Of a stretch of DNA of 15,706 nucleotides, positions 6,268-13,381 are shown in pieces (position 1 is the stretch's first letter; each line of letters starts with the position of its first letter). The DNA is from Chloroflexota bacterium (GTDB taxonomy: Bacteria > Chloroflexota > UBA6077). Where the stretch lies: NCBI GenBank assembly GCA_021845945.1, contig JAJZRD010000066.1, positions 1 through 15,706 on the forward strand. Direction: 5' to 3'. Both the position numbers and the translations under genes were made by a program. The notes beneath the pieces are model-generated. The model saw nothing but the letters and a program-made list of their open reading frames with translations, was not told where the DNA came from and ran no database searches.

Positions 6268-6456
6268 CTAGTACTGCCACCTTCTTCGCCTGTGGAACAG
6301 CGCCACGTACGCCAGGACCAGGAAGGCCAGGGCGAGGGCTAAGACCGCCACGACGAAGAACCCGGTTAGCAGGACCGCCGCCGACAGCAGCCCCAGGAAA
6401 GCAGCCAGGACTTGCATCAGTAGGACGGCAAATCGCCGTCGGACGTTACTCAACAT
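6268..6456 (-). CDS. Small membrane protein, 62 aa
   Basis: The ATG at 6456-6454 opens MLSNVRRRFAVLLMQVLAAF. Two hydrophobic helices are visible, at about residues 9-29 and 31-54, joined by a tight turn near Thr31-Gly32. Arg clusters bracket them (RRR at 6-8; HRRRR at 55-59), suggesting an inner-membrane hairpin with both ends in the cytoplasm. I do not recognise a family. There is no Shine-Dalgarno; instead an extended -10 box lies 6 bases before the ATG, so the mRNA may be leaderless. A longer in-frame version starts at 6567 but its extra residues look non-coding. Downstream, on the minus strand, is the non-coding spacer. Confidence is limited by the short length. Confidence 0.6.
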   Translation of the reverse strand: MLSNVRRRFAVLLMQVLAAFLGLLSAAVLLTGFFVVAVLALALAFLVLAYVALFHRRRRWQY

Positions 6457-6462
6457 AACGTA

Positions 6463-6471
6463 AGTATACCA
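6463..6471 (-). promoter_or_regulatory. Extended -10 box, probable leaderless promoter
   Basis: On the minus strand TGG-TATACT (TGn extension plus five of six -10 bases) ends six bases before the ATG of the 62-aa gene. The usual start site, about seven bases after the -10, would be the A of the ATG. Confidence 0.45.
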
Positions 6472-6562
6472 CCGTGATGTTGCTTCCGGCCGCCGGGTAT
6501 AGTAGGCTGCCGCCATACCGGGAGGGGAGCCCGCGAAGGCGCTTCCTCGACGGCTGAAGGCG

Positions 6563-6605
6563 GCCACCGGAACGGCGAAGACTGCCGGTTTCGAGGCCCG
6601 GTGGC
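6563..6605 (+). other. Structured leader before murA
   Basis: GCCACCGG (6563-6570) pairs perfectly with CCGGTGGC (6598-6605). Inside, AACGGC can pair with GCCGGTT with one bulge. A candidate -10, TATAGT (6498-6503), lies upstream with no clear -35. The hairpin is about 40 bases before the murA start and might be a regulatory leader. GC-rich DNA makes such pairing easy, so the function is uncertain. Confidence 0.3.
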
Positions 6606-6645
6606 GCGTGGACGAGACCTCACCTCATGGAGACTGGAGACGACC

Positions 6646-7995
6646 TTGGAAAGGTTCATCATCGAGGGCGGTGCACAACTGCGAGGCACGGTCAGGCCCA
6701 GCGGCAACAAGAACGCGGCGCTGCCGATCCTTGCCGCGAGCCTGCTGACCGACGAGCCCCTCACGGTGCGCAACGTCCCGCGCATTCGCGACGTTCAGGA
6801 CATGCTGGCTCTGCTAGCGGCCTTGGGGGTCGAGGTCACCGAGCCGAGTCCCCACGACCTTGTCCTGCGGGCTCGCGACCTGCGCACCACCGAGCTCGAC
6901 CGGAAGATCTGCGCGCAGATCCGGGCGTCGATCCTGCTGGCCGGGCCGATGCTGGCCCGGGCCGGCGAGGTCAAGCTGCCCCCGCCCGGCGGGGACGTGA
7001 TCGGGCGCCGGCGGGTGGACACACACCTGGCGGCGCTGCGAGCCCTGGGGGCGGAGGTGAGCGTCGACCGGGGCTACGTGATGCGCGCGGCCAACCTCCT
7101 GGGCACGGAGATCTTCCTGGACGAGGCCAGCGTGACCGCCACGGAGAACGCCCTGATGGCCGCCGCCCTGGCAAGGGGCACCACCGTGCTGCTGAACGCC
7201 GCCGGCGAGCCTCACGTGCAGGAGCTGGCCCGCTGCCTCAACCAGATGGGGGCCCAAATCGGCGGCATCGGCTCCAACGCCCTGACCATTGAGGGGGTCG
7301 ATCGGTTGCACGGTGCCGAGGTGGAGATCGGCCCCGACCACATCGAGGTGGGCAGCTTCATCGGCCTGGCCGCCACGACCCACAGCGAGCTGCTGATCGA
7401 GAACGCCGCCCCCCGCCATCTGCCCATGGTGTTCGTCGCCTTCGAACGGTTGGGGATAAGGTGCCGGGTGCTGGGCCACCCCGACGCCGGAGAGCCGTCC
7501 GTCGCGCCGCAGGCTGAGACCTGCTACCACCGGCTCACTGCGGGGCGCGACGTGCTGGTGCCGGCGGAGCAGCCCCTGAAGATCGAGAGCGACGTCCACA
7601 ACGCCGTCCCCAAGATCGACGATGGCCCCTGGCCCGCCCTTCCCTCGGACCTGATGAGCATCGCCGTCACCGTGGCGACCCAGTGCGAGGGGACGATCCT
7701 GATGCACGAGAAGATGTTCGAGGGGCGGATGTTCTTCGTGGACAAGCTGCTGAACATGGGTGCTCGCGTGGTGCTGTGCGACCCCCATCGAGCGGTGGTG
7801 GTGGGCCCCAGCTCGCTGCACGGGGAGCGGATGGAGTCCCCGGACATCCGGGCCGGCATGGCGCTGCTGCTGGCGGCCCTCACGGCGCAGGGTCAGAGCA
7901 TCATCAACAACATCGGCCAGATCGATCGGGGTTACGAGCGGATCGAGACGAAGCTGCAGGCCCTGGGCGCCCGGATCGAGCGGGTAAAGGTGTAG
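6646..7995 (+). CDS. murA: UDP-GlcNAc 1-carboxyvinyltransferase, Asp-type MurA
   Basis: A 449-aa enzyme of the EPSP synthase/MurA fold. MurA transfers enolpyruvate from PEP to UDP-GlcNAc in the first committed step of peptidoglycan synthesis in the cytosol. The TTG start (GGAG six bases before) gives [14 protein letters not shown], the family N-terminus; a GTG at 6601 is less likely. Lys22-Asn23 ([10 protein letters not shown]) match E. coli numbering. The catalytic loop reads [14 protein letters not shown] (114-127): Asp117 replaces Cys115 of E. coli, as in mycobacteria and chlamydia, which predicts fosfomycin insensitivity. Arg122 is kept, but the usual RP is RR. The proposed general-base Asp region (LPSDLMS) and the end [22 protein letters not shown] are present. 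It is longer than typical MurA (about 420 aa), with extra sequence around residues 270-310. A specialised paralogue cannot be excluded. It converges on the gtrA-like gene with a 6-base gap. Confidence 0.82.
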   Translation: MERFIIEGGAQLRGTVRPSGNKNAALPILAASLLTDEPLTVRNVPRIRDVQDMLALLAALGVEVTEPSPHDLVLRARDLRTTELDRKICAQIRASILLAGPMLARAGEVKLPPPGGDVIGRRRVDTHLAALRALGAEVSVDRGYVMRAANLLGTEIFLDEASVTATENALMAAALARGTTVLLNAAGEPHVQELARCLNQMGAQIGGIGSNALTIEGVDRLHGAEVEIGPDHIEVGSFIGLAATTHSELLIENAAPRHLPMVFVAFERLGIRCRVLGHPDAGEPSVAPQAETCYHRLTAGRDVLVPAEQPLKIESDVHNAVPKIDDGPWPALPSDLMSIAVTVATQCEGTILMHEKMFEGRMFFVDKLLNMGARVVLCDPHRAVVVGPSSLHGERMESPDIRAGMALLLAALTAQGQSIINNIGQIDRGYERIETKLQALGARIERVKV

Positions 7996-8001
7996 GAGGT
8001 T

Positions 8002-8496
8002 TTACATCGTGCCGGTGGTCTTGAAGACCCAGAGGCGGCAGACCACGTAGCCGAGGCTGCCGGAAAGGGTGGCGGAGATCTGGGAGAGGTTCGTCTGGAG
8101 CCAGGCCGGCAGGAAGGAGTGGAGCAGCAGATCGGAGAAGCCCCACACCACCCCCGCGTTGAGGGCCATGGCCGCCAGGCTCACCACTCCGAAGCGGAAG
8201 AAGGAGCCCCAGCTGGCCCTGGGCAGGCCGAAGGTGAAGCCCCGGTTCCACCAGTAGCTGTTGACGTCCCCCGCCAGGTAGCCGATGCTGCTCCCGATCA
8301 CCAGGGTCAGCGGGGAGGTGGGGTGGACGAAGAAGAAGAACAGGTTTAGGGCTATGAGGCTGACAACCACGTTGGATAGCCCCACCAGCCCGTACTTGAT
8401 CAGCCGCCAGATCTCCTGGGCGACGGCGCCCAACCGCCCGCCGGGCGGGATCCCTTTCGAAGCCAACCAGGCCCCTTGCGGCACCATTGCCCTCAC
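8002..8496 (-). CDS. GtrA-like membrane protein
   Basis: A 164-aa protein of the GtrA/DPMS family, small membrane proteins thought to help move lipid-linked sugars across the membrane or to anchor partner glycosyltransferases. Four membrane helices are visible at about 33-56, 61-80, 100-121 and 134-155. Family marks are RLIKYGLVGLSN (31-42), GYLAGDVNSYWWNRGFTF (72-89) and GYVVCRLWVFK (149-159). The GTG at 8496 gives MRAMVPQ with AAGGAG 11 bases upstream; an ATG three codons later (8486) is an alternative start. It lies 111 bases downstream of the GH130 gene in the same direction, probably in one transcript. That places it next to mannoside metabolism, but no glycosyltransferase is in view. 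Confidence 0.85.
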   Translation of the reverse strand: MRAMVPQGAWLASKGIPPGGRLGAVAQEIWRLIKYGLVGLSNVVVSLIALNLFFFFVHPTSPLTLVIGSSIGYLAGDVNSYWWNRGFTFGLPRASWGSFFRFGVVSLAAMALNAGVVWGFSDLLLHSFLPAWLQTNLSQISATLSGSLGYVVCRLWVFKTTGTM

Positions 8497-8607
8497 TGCG
8501 CGGCATGCTCCTTCCGGATGGGGTAGATCCCGAGGAATCTGAGGGTGCTCGTATGGCGGCGCCCGGGGGAGGGCCGCAACGGCGCTCCTTTTGGGCCCGC
8601 TTCGGTC

Positions 8608-9654
8608 CTAGCGGCCGCTGCGCAGGAACGCCAGCATGTCCCTCACGCTGGAGGTCGCCGCGGCAACGCAGCTGTCGGCGCCACCATAGTACAGTCGAAG
8701 GGTATCCCCGTCGGCGGGGTCCAGGGTGTAGCCGCAGGGGAACACCACGTTGTGGATGTCCCCCACCGTCTCGTAGGAGGTCTCCGCCGTCATCACCCAG
8801 CTCTTGGATCGGGCGAGACAGCGCTGCGGATCCTCCAGGTCCAGCAGAGCCAGGCCCACCCGGTAGATCGCGCCGGCCACGGTCCTCTTCACGCCGTGGT
8901 AGACCACCAGCCAGCCCTCCTCGGTCTCGATGGGCGGGCAGGCGAGCCCCACCCGAGCGCTGTCCCACCAGGGACCCGGTCGGGCGGGCAGCACTATCTT
9001 GTGCCGGCCCCAGAAGGTGAGGTCCGGAGAGTAGGAGATCCAGATGTGGGCGTGGCTCCCACCGATCACCGGCCGGTGGATGAGGGCCCAGTAGCCACCG
9101 ATCTTTCGGGGGAAGAGGGCCGCGTCCTTGTTCTCGGGCGGCATGATCTGCCCGAAGCGATCGAAGTGGTGGAAGTCCCTGGTAAAGGCCAGCGACACCC
9201 CCGGGCCGGTCGGCGAGTAGGAGGTGTAGACGACGGCGTACTGGCCCGCCTCAGGAAGATAGGTTATGCGCGGGTCCTCGATCCCCCACTCCTCCTCGGG
9301 GTGGCCCTCCGGGTCGGGCGCCAGGGAGGGCACCGGATCGATCTCCCAGCCGTCCAGCCCGTTTCGAGATCGGGCGGCGCACAGGTGCGAGGAGCCTTCC
9401 CGATCCTCGACCCGGCACAGCAGCAGGGTCGTCCCATCGGCCAGCAGGGTCGCCCCGGGGTTGAAGGTCACGTTGATGGGATAGGGCCAGTCGCCGGCGG
9501 TAAGGATCGGGTTACCAGGGTAACGGACGAACAGCTCTCTGGAACGGGGCCTCTCGAGGATGGTGACGCCACCCTGCTTGAGCAGGGCTCGATCCGTGTC
9601 CTCGCCCGCGATCCGCTCTGAACCAGGCACAAGAGACCTCAAGGGACGGCTCAT
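8608..9654 (-). CDS. GH130 family beta-mannoside phosphorylase/hydrolase
   Basis: A 348-aa enzyme of glycoside hydrolase family 130, whose members phosphorolyse or hydrolyse beta-linked mannosides, releasing mannose-1-phosphate when they are phosphorylases. It is a five-bladed beta-propeller family. Visible motifs are NPGATLLADGTTLLLCRVED (65-84), GIEDPRI (124-130, with Asp127 the expected general acid), ENKDAALFPRKIGGYWALIHRP and WWDSARVG. Basic residues such as His and Arg around IHRP fit a phosphate pocket, but I cannot choose between phosphorylase and hydrolase or name the linkage. The ATG at 9654-9652 follows GGGAG. There is no signal peptide, so it is cytoplasmic and would act on imported oligosaccharides. 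It is divergent from the AOR gene and upstream of the gtrA-like gene. Confidence 0.85.
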   Translation of the reverse strand: MSRPLRSLVPGSERIAGEDTDRALLKQGGVTILERPRSRELFVRYPGNPILTAGDWPYPINVTFNPGATLLADGTTLLLCRVEDREGSSHLCAARSRNGLDGWEIDPVPSLAPDPEGHPEEEWGIEDPRITYLPEAGQYAVVYTSYSPTGPGVSLAFTRDFHHFDRFGQIMPPENKDAALFPRKIGGYWALIHRPVIGGSHAHIWISYSPDLTFWGRHKIVLPARPGPWWDSARVGLACPPIETEEGWLVVYHGVKRTVAGAIYRVGLALLDLEDPQRCLARSKSWVMTAETSYETVGDIHNVVFPCGYTLDPADGDTLRLYYGGADSCVAAATSSVRDMLAFLRSGR

Positions 9655-9727
9655 CGATTCTCCCGATAAGGAAATAAGCTGAAGTGAGGGGGGGCACCCG
9701 ATTGCGGAAATCGCGCGCCGGGAATAT

Positions 9728-9756
9728 AGGATAGCAGATCTCGTTCGTGTAGTTAA
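9728..9756 (-). promoter_or_regulatory. Candidate promoter of the GH130-gtrA unit
   Basis: On the minus strand, TTAACT (9756-9751), 17 bases, then TATCCT (9733-9728) preceded by TGC, an extended -10. Both hexamers match four of six consensus bases. It lies 73 bases before the GH130 ATG. Confidence 0.45.
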
Positions 9757-9823
9757 GTACTTTCGGGGAGCAGTTTTGCGGCTCTTAGACCGGGGCCAGG
9801 AGACTACGCCACGCCTCCAGAGG

Positions 9824-9829
9824 TATAAT
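9824..9829 (+). promoter_or_regulatory. Candidate -10 box for the AOR gene
   Basis: A perfect TATAAT preceded by AGG, 57 bases before the GTG start. No convincing -35 is found at 16-18 bases upstream. Confidence 0.45.
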
Positions 9830-9874
9830 CGCCCTGGATCACCAAGTCCCAAGGGCGGCGCGAGCGATGCCGCG

Positions 9875-9880
9875 AGGAGG
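9875..9880 (+). promoter_or_regulatory. Shine-Dalgarno fixing the GTG start of aor
   Basis: AGGAGG, six bases before GTG at 9887. It selects MLYGFQGRILRVNL as the N-terminus, which is where AOR family proteins begin. The upstream open frame from 9776 is not part of the protein. Confidence 0.8.
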
Positions 9881-9886
9881 TGTGGA

Positions 9887-11797
9887 GTGCTCTACGGATT
9901 TCAGGGAAGGATCCTGCGCGTCAATCTCACCGATCGTACTACCAAGGTAGAGGAGTACGATCCTGCCTGGTACCGGCAGTACGTGGGCGGCTACGCGATG
10001 ACCTCATATTTCCTTCTGAAGGAGCTGGCACCGGGCATAGATCCACTGGGGCCGGATAACAAGCTGGTTATGGCTGCCGGGCCCCTGACCGGCGCCGCCT
10101 TCTCGGGCAGCGCCAGGATAGGCTTCGGCGCCAAGAGCCCCCTGACCGGCGGCATCGGCAAGGGCGAGGTGGGCGGCTACTTCGGCACCGAGATGAAGCT
10201 GGCAGGGTTCGACGCCGTCATCGTAGAGGGCCGGGCCGACAGCCCGGTTTACCTCTGGCTCCAGGACGGCAAGGCCGAGATACGGGATGCCCGCTACCTG
10301 TGGGGGAAGGAGACCCGGGAGACGGAGGCAGCCCTCCGGGCGGAGACCGGCGAGAAGTTCGCCCGGGTGGCAAGCATCGGCCCGGCCGGCGAGAATCTGG
10401 TGCGCTTCGCCTGCGTCGTCCACGACCTCCACGACATCGTCGGCCGGACCGGCATGGGGGCCGTGATGGGCTCCAAGAAGCTGAAGGCGATCGTCGCCCG
10501 GGGCAAGATGAAGGTTCCCTTCGCCGACCCGGAGACGATCCAGCGGCTGGCCCGCTCCATGGCCGCCGACGTGGACACCCGGGCGACCAACTTCCACCAG
10601 TTCGGGACCGGCGCCGTGATGGAGGCCTTCAACCTGGCCGGCAACCTCCCAACCCGCAACTACCAGGACGGCTACTTCGAGGGGTGCGAGAAGATCAGCG
10701 CCAAGACGATAAAGGACACCATCCGCATCGGCATGGAGGGTTGCTGGGCCTGCGCCGTCCGCTGCAAGAAGGTGGTCCGGGTGGAGGACCCCTACCAGGT
10801 GGATCCCAAGTATGGCGGGCCGGAGTACGAGACCCTCGGCGCCCTTGGGAGCGACTGCGGCGTCGACGATCTGAAGGCGATCTCCTACGCCAACCAGATC
10901 TGCAACGCTACCGGCATGGATACCATCTCCGCAGGGGCCACCATCGCCTTCGCCATGGACTGCTTCGAACGGGGTCTCCTGACCAAGGAGGACACCGGCG
11001 GCATCGAGCTGCGCTTCGGCAACGCCCAGGCTATGCTGCAGCTCCTGGAGATGATGGCCCGGCGCGAAGGGATCGGCAACCTGCTGGCCGAGGGCTCGAG
11101 GAGGGCCGGCCAGAAGATCGGCCGGGGGGCCGAGGAGCTGTCGATGTCGGTGAAGGGTCTGGAGCTGGGGATGCACGAGCCGAGGCTGAAGCAGGGGCTC
11201 GGCATCGGCTACTCCGTGGCGAACCACGGCGGCGACCACGAGATCGGCTTCCACGACACGGCCTTCGAGAAGGCGGGTCCGGCCTTCGAGGCAGCCCTCG
11301 GCCTCGGCTGCCAGGAGCCGATGCCCTCCACGGAGCTGTCCGACCGGAAGGCCTACCTCTTCACCCAGCGCCACAGCTGGATGATGGGGATGGACAGCCT
11401 GGTGGAGTGCCTCTTCGTGCCCTGGAGCTACCCCGAGCTGACGGAGCTGCTGAACGGCTGCACCGGCTGGAAGGCGACCCTCCAGGAGATCGTGACGGTG
11501 GGCAGGCGGGCCATCGCCATGGGTCGCGCCTTCAACCTGCGGGAGGGCTTCACCCGGGCCGACGACCAGCTGCCGAAGCGCTTCTTCTCCCCGCCCCTCA
11601 AGGGCTCCCTGCGGGAGAAGGAGGTGGCCATCGACGCGAAGGCGATGGAGGGGGCGATCAGCAGCTACTACTACTACCAGGGGTGGGACCCGGCGACGGG
11701 CGTGCCGACCCGGGAGACCCTGGCGGCGCTGGGCCTCGAGTGGGTGGCGGAGGAGCTGGCCTCCCGTGGGCTGCTGAAGAGCGGCGTGGAGGGGTAG
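9887..11797 (+). CDS. aor: Tungsten-dependent aldehyde:ferredoxin oxidoreductase
   Basis: A 636-aa protein, normal length for the AOR family, cytosolic enzymes that oxidise aldehydes to carboxylic acids, or reduce acids, with ferredoxin, using a tungsten bis-pyranopterin cofactor and a [4Fe-4S] cluster. The N-terminal domain has VNLTDRTT, VGGYAM, GPLTGAAFSGSARIGF and KSPLTGGIGKGEVGG (83-97). The cluster ligands are Cys286, Cys289 and Cys293 (CWACAVRC), with Cys508 (DSLVECLF) as the probable fourth; this layout matches P. furiosus AOR. RTGMGAVMGSKKLKAI (187-202), LGSDCGVDDL and MHEPRLKQGLGIGYSVANHGGDH are further family marks. The substrate cannot be read from sequence. The gene is monocistronic with its own -10 box and is followed by two GC-rich hairpins. 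Cofactor and tungstate-transport genes must lie elsewhere. Confidence 0.93.
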   Translation: MLYGFQGRILRVNLTDRTTKVEEYDPAWYRQYVGGYAMTSYFLLKELAPGIDPLGPDNKLVMAAGPLTGAAFSGSARIGFGAKSPLTGGIGKGEVGGYFGTEMKLAGFDAVIVEGRADSPVYLWLQDGKAEIRDARYLWGKETRETEAALRAETGEKFARVASIGPAGENLVRFACVVHDLHDIVGRTGMGAVMGSKKLKAIVARGKMKVPFADPETIQRLARSMAADVDTRATNFHQFGTGAVMEAFNLAGNLPTRNYQDGYFEGCEKISAKTIKDTIRIGMEGCWACAVRCKKVVRVEDPYQVDPKYGGPEYETLGALGSDCGVDDLKAISYANQICNATGMDTISAGATIAFAMDCFERGLLTKEDTGGIELRFGNAQAMLQLLEMMARREGIGNLLAEGSRRAGQKIGRGAEELSMSVKGLELGMHEPRLKQGLGIGYSVANHGGDHEIGFHDTAFEKAGPAFEAALGLGCQEPMPSTELSDRKAYLFTQRHSWMMGMDSLVECLFVPWSYPELTELLNGCTGWKATLQEIVTVGRRAIAMGRAFNLREGFTRADDQLPKRFFSPPLKGSLREKEVAIDAKAMEGAISSYYYYQGWDPATGVPTRETLAALGLEWVAEELASRGLLKSGVEG

Positions 11798-11805
11798 CCG
11801 GACCG

Positions 11806-11828
11806 GGCGGGAGGCTCGCCCTCCCGCC
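11806..11828 (+). terminator. GC-rich hairpin 1 after aor
   Basis: GGCGGGAGG and CCTCCCGCC form a 9-bp stem with a 5-base loop, starting eight bases after the aor stop. There is no U-tract. Confidence 0.5.
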
Positions 11829-11860
11829 GCCCCCTCCCATGGCTACCACGGACTAATGCA

Positions 11861-11890
11861 GGGGCCGGCGGAGCCGCCGGCCCCTTCCTA
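11861..11890 (+). terminator. GC-rich hairpin 2 after aor
   Basis: GGGGCCGGCG (11861-11870) and CGCCGGCCCC (11875-11884) form a perfect 10-bp stem with a GAGC loop, followed by TTCCTA. This is the better terminator candidate and insulates aor from the ROK operon. Confidence 0.6.
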
Positions 11891-11917
11891 TCTGCGGAAA
11901 ATCCCCGAGAATCCGGC

Positions 11918-11946
11918 TTGACATCCCCCATCGGGGCCCTTATTAT
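11918..11946 (+). promoter_or_regulatory. Consensus-like promoter of the ROK-SIS-larA operon
   Basis: TTGACA (11918-11923, perfect -35), a 17-base spacer and TATTAT (11941-11946, five of six). It is the strongest promoter in the window by consensus. The start site would fall near 11953, giving a leader of about 70 bases. Confidence 0.75.
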
Positions 11947-11960
11947 GGCCCCCATAATAA
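11940..11960. promoter_or_regulatory. 21-bp palindromic operator over the -10 box
   Basis: TTATTATGG (11940-11948) and CCATAATAA (11952-11960) are exact reverse complements separated by CCC. The site covers the -10 and the likely start site. Its AT-rich half sites of TTATT type resemble known NagC/Mlc (ROK) operators, and a ROK regulator gene lies directly downstream, so autoregulation by repression is inferred. Confidence 0.7.
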
Positions 11961-12022
11961 AGATCCCTTAAGAACCCCTGCGACTGAGTTTCCGCCCATC
12001 TCCACCCCGGGGTGCTCGCGCG

Positions 12023-13258
12023 ATGGAACCCATCAAGGATGTCCAGGTCGTTCGACAGGTCAACCGCGGTGCCGTCCTGGAGCTGCTGCGCCGCGAGGGC
12101 CCGATGCCCCGCACGGCCATCGCCAGGGCCACCAAGCTGACCGCTCCCACCTCGTTTGCCATCGTTGACGAGCTGGTGGCGGCAGGCCTCGTTCGCTGCG
12201 TCGCGACTTCCCGATCCTCGCCGGGCCGCCCCAGGGCTATCTTCCAGTTCAACCCAGCGGCTGCCTACAGCCTCGGCGTCGACCTCAGCGGGGCGTCCTT
12301 CGTGGGCGTGTTGATCGACCTCTCGGCTCGGGTTCTGGAAACCCGCAGGGTCGCGAGGCCCAATCCTCCCGACGTGTCCGCGGTTATCCAGTGGATCGCC
12401 TCCTTCGCGCAGGAGATGCGATCCTCCCCCGCGCTGGATCCGTCCAAGTTGGCGGGGCTGGGCGTCGCCATTCCAGCCCTGCTGGAAGCCGACTCCGGCC
12501 ACGTGATCACCTCCACCAATCTGAACTGGCACGACGTTCCCTTCGCTCGACTCCTCGAAGAGGCCGTGGGAACCGGCGTCTACCTGGAGAACACCCCGCG
12601 CTCCATCGCCCTTTGCGAGCGGTGGTTTGGAGCCGCGAGCGAGGCGGAGCACCTCCTCTGCATCAACATCGGCATGGGCATCGGGATGGGATTGATCATC
12701 GACGGAAAGCTGTACGTGGGCGACGATGCCCAGTCGGGTGAGCTTGGCCACACCGCCGTGGTGCCCAACGGTGCCCCCTGTCGCTGCGGAGGCAGGGGAT
12801 GCCTGGAGGCCGAGGCGGCGGGAGGAGCCATCCTCAGGAACGCCGTCGATGCCCTTCAACGGGGCATGGCCTCCTCCCTGGCAGAGACCGCCAACGGCGA
12901 TCCCCGCCGGATCACCCTGGACATGGTGGTGAACGCCGCGGACGAGGGCGATCCCCTGGCCTCCAGCGTAGTACGAGCGGCAGGTCAGATGATCGGCACG
13001 GCAGTTAGGAACGCCGTGATCCTCTTGAACCCAACGATGGTGGTGCTATCGGGTAGCCTGGTCCACTCCAGCCAACTGCTCTTCGAGACCGTACGCGCAG
13101 TTGTCCAGAATCGGGCTCTGCCCCCGCTCCACCGAGTCAGCGCCATGCCCATCGTCCGGGCCCAGCTTGGCCTCTTAGCCGGTGCGGTTGGGGCCGCCGG
13201 GCTCGTCCACCAGAGGCGGATGGGCCTGTACGATGGCACCAAGGTGGTAGCCCCTTAG
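12023..13258 (+). CDS. ROK family transcriptional regulator (NagC/XylR type)
   Basis: A 411-aa repressor-type ROK protein. Residues about 8-70 are a winged helix-turn-helix (VNRGAVLELLRREGPMPRTA, then APTSFAIVDELVAAGLV). From residue 84 the sugar-kinase-like domain starts with GVDLSG. The structural zinc site is His243 (GELGHTAV) with Cys253, Cys255 and Cys260 (CRCGGRGCLE). The catalytic Asp of ROK kinases (ENDA motif) is missing: the sequence is ENTPRS (189-194), so it should bind a sugar ligand without phosphorylating it. The ATG has a weak GGGGTG eight bases upstream. It is the first gene of a three-gene array whose promoter carries a palindrome that this protein probably binds. The inducer is unknown; a sugar or sugar phosphate handled by the downstream enzymes is the natural guess. 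Confidence 0.9.
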   Translation: MEPIKDVQVVRQVNRGAVLELLRREGPMPRTAIARATKLTAPTSFAIVDELVAAGLVRCVATSRSSPGRPRAIFQFNPAAAYSLGVDLSGASFVGVLIDLSARVLETRRVARPNPPDVSAVIQWIASFAQEMRSSPALDPSKLAGLGVAIPALLEADSGHVITSTNLNWHDVPFARLLEEAVGTGVYLENTPRSIALCERWFGAASEAEHLLCINIGMGIGMGLIIDGKLYVGDDAQSGELGHTAVVPNGAPCRCGGRGCLEAEAAGGAILRNAVDALQRGMASSLAETANGDPRRITLDMVVNAADEGDPLASSVVRAAGQMIGTAVRNAVILLNPTMVVLSGSLVHSSQLLFETVRAVVQNRALPPLHRVSAMPIVRAQLGLLAGAVGAAGLVHQRRMGLYDGTKVVAP

Positions 13259-13381
13259 ACCGGGCAGGCAGACGATCACGGAAACCCATTGGCGGCCCCA
13301 AGAGAGCTTTATCGGCGACCGGCGGTTGTTGAGCTATCGGCCCTGCCACAGGGCAGCACTAACGAATTGGGGGACAGGCTT

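Noticed and set aside
6252..6458. Small plus-strand frame opposite the 62-aa membrane protein
   Set aside because: Pro/Arg-rich, no Shine-Dalgarno, and antisense to a frame with clear membrane helices.
10300..11856. Long plus-strand frame overlapping aor, and a minus frame at 10004-11374
   Set aside because: Both are shadows of the aor coding sequence with biased composition; aor itself has every family motif.
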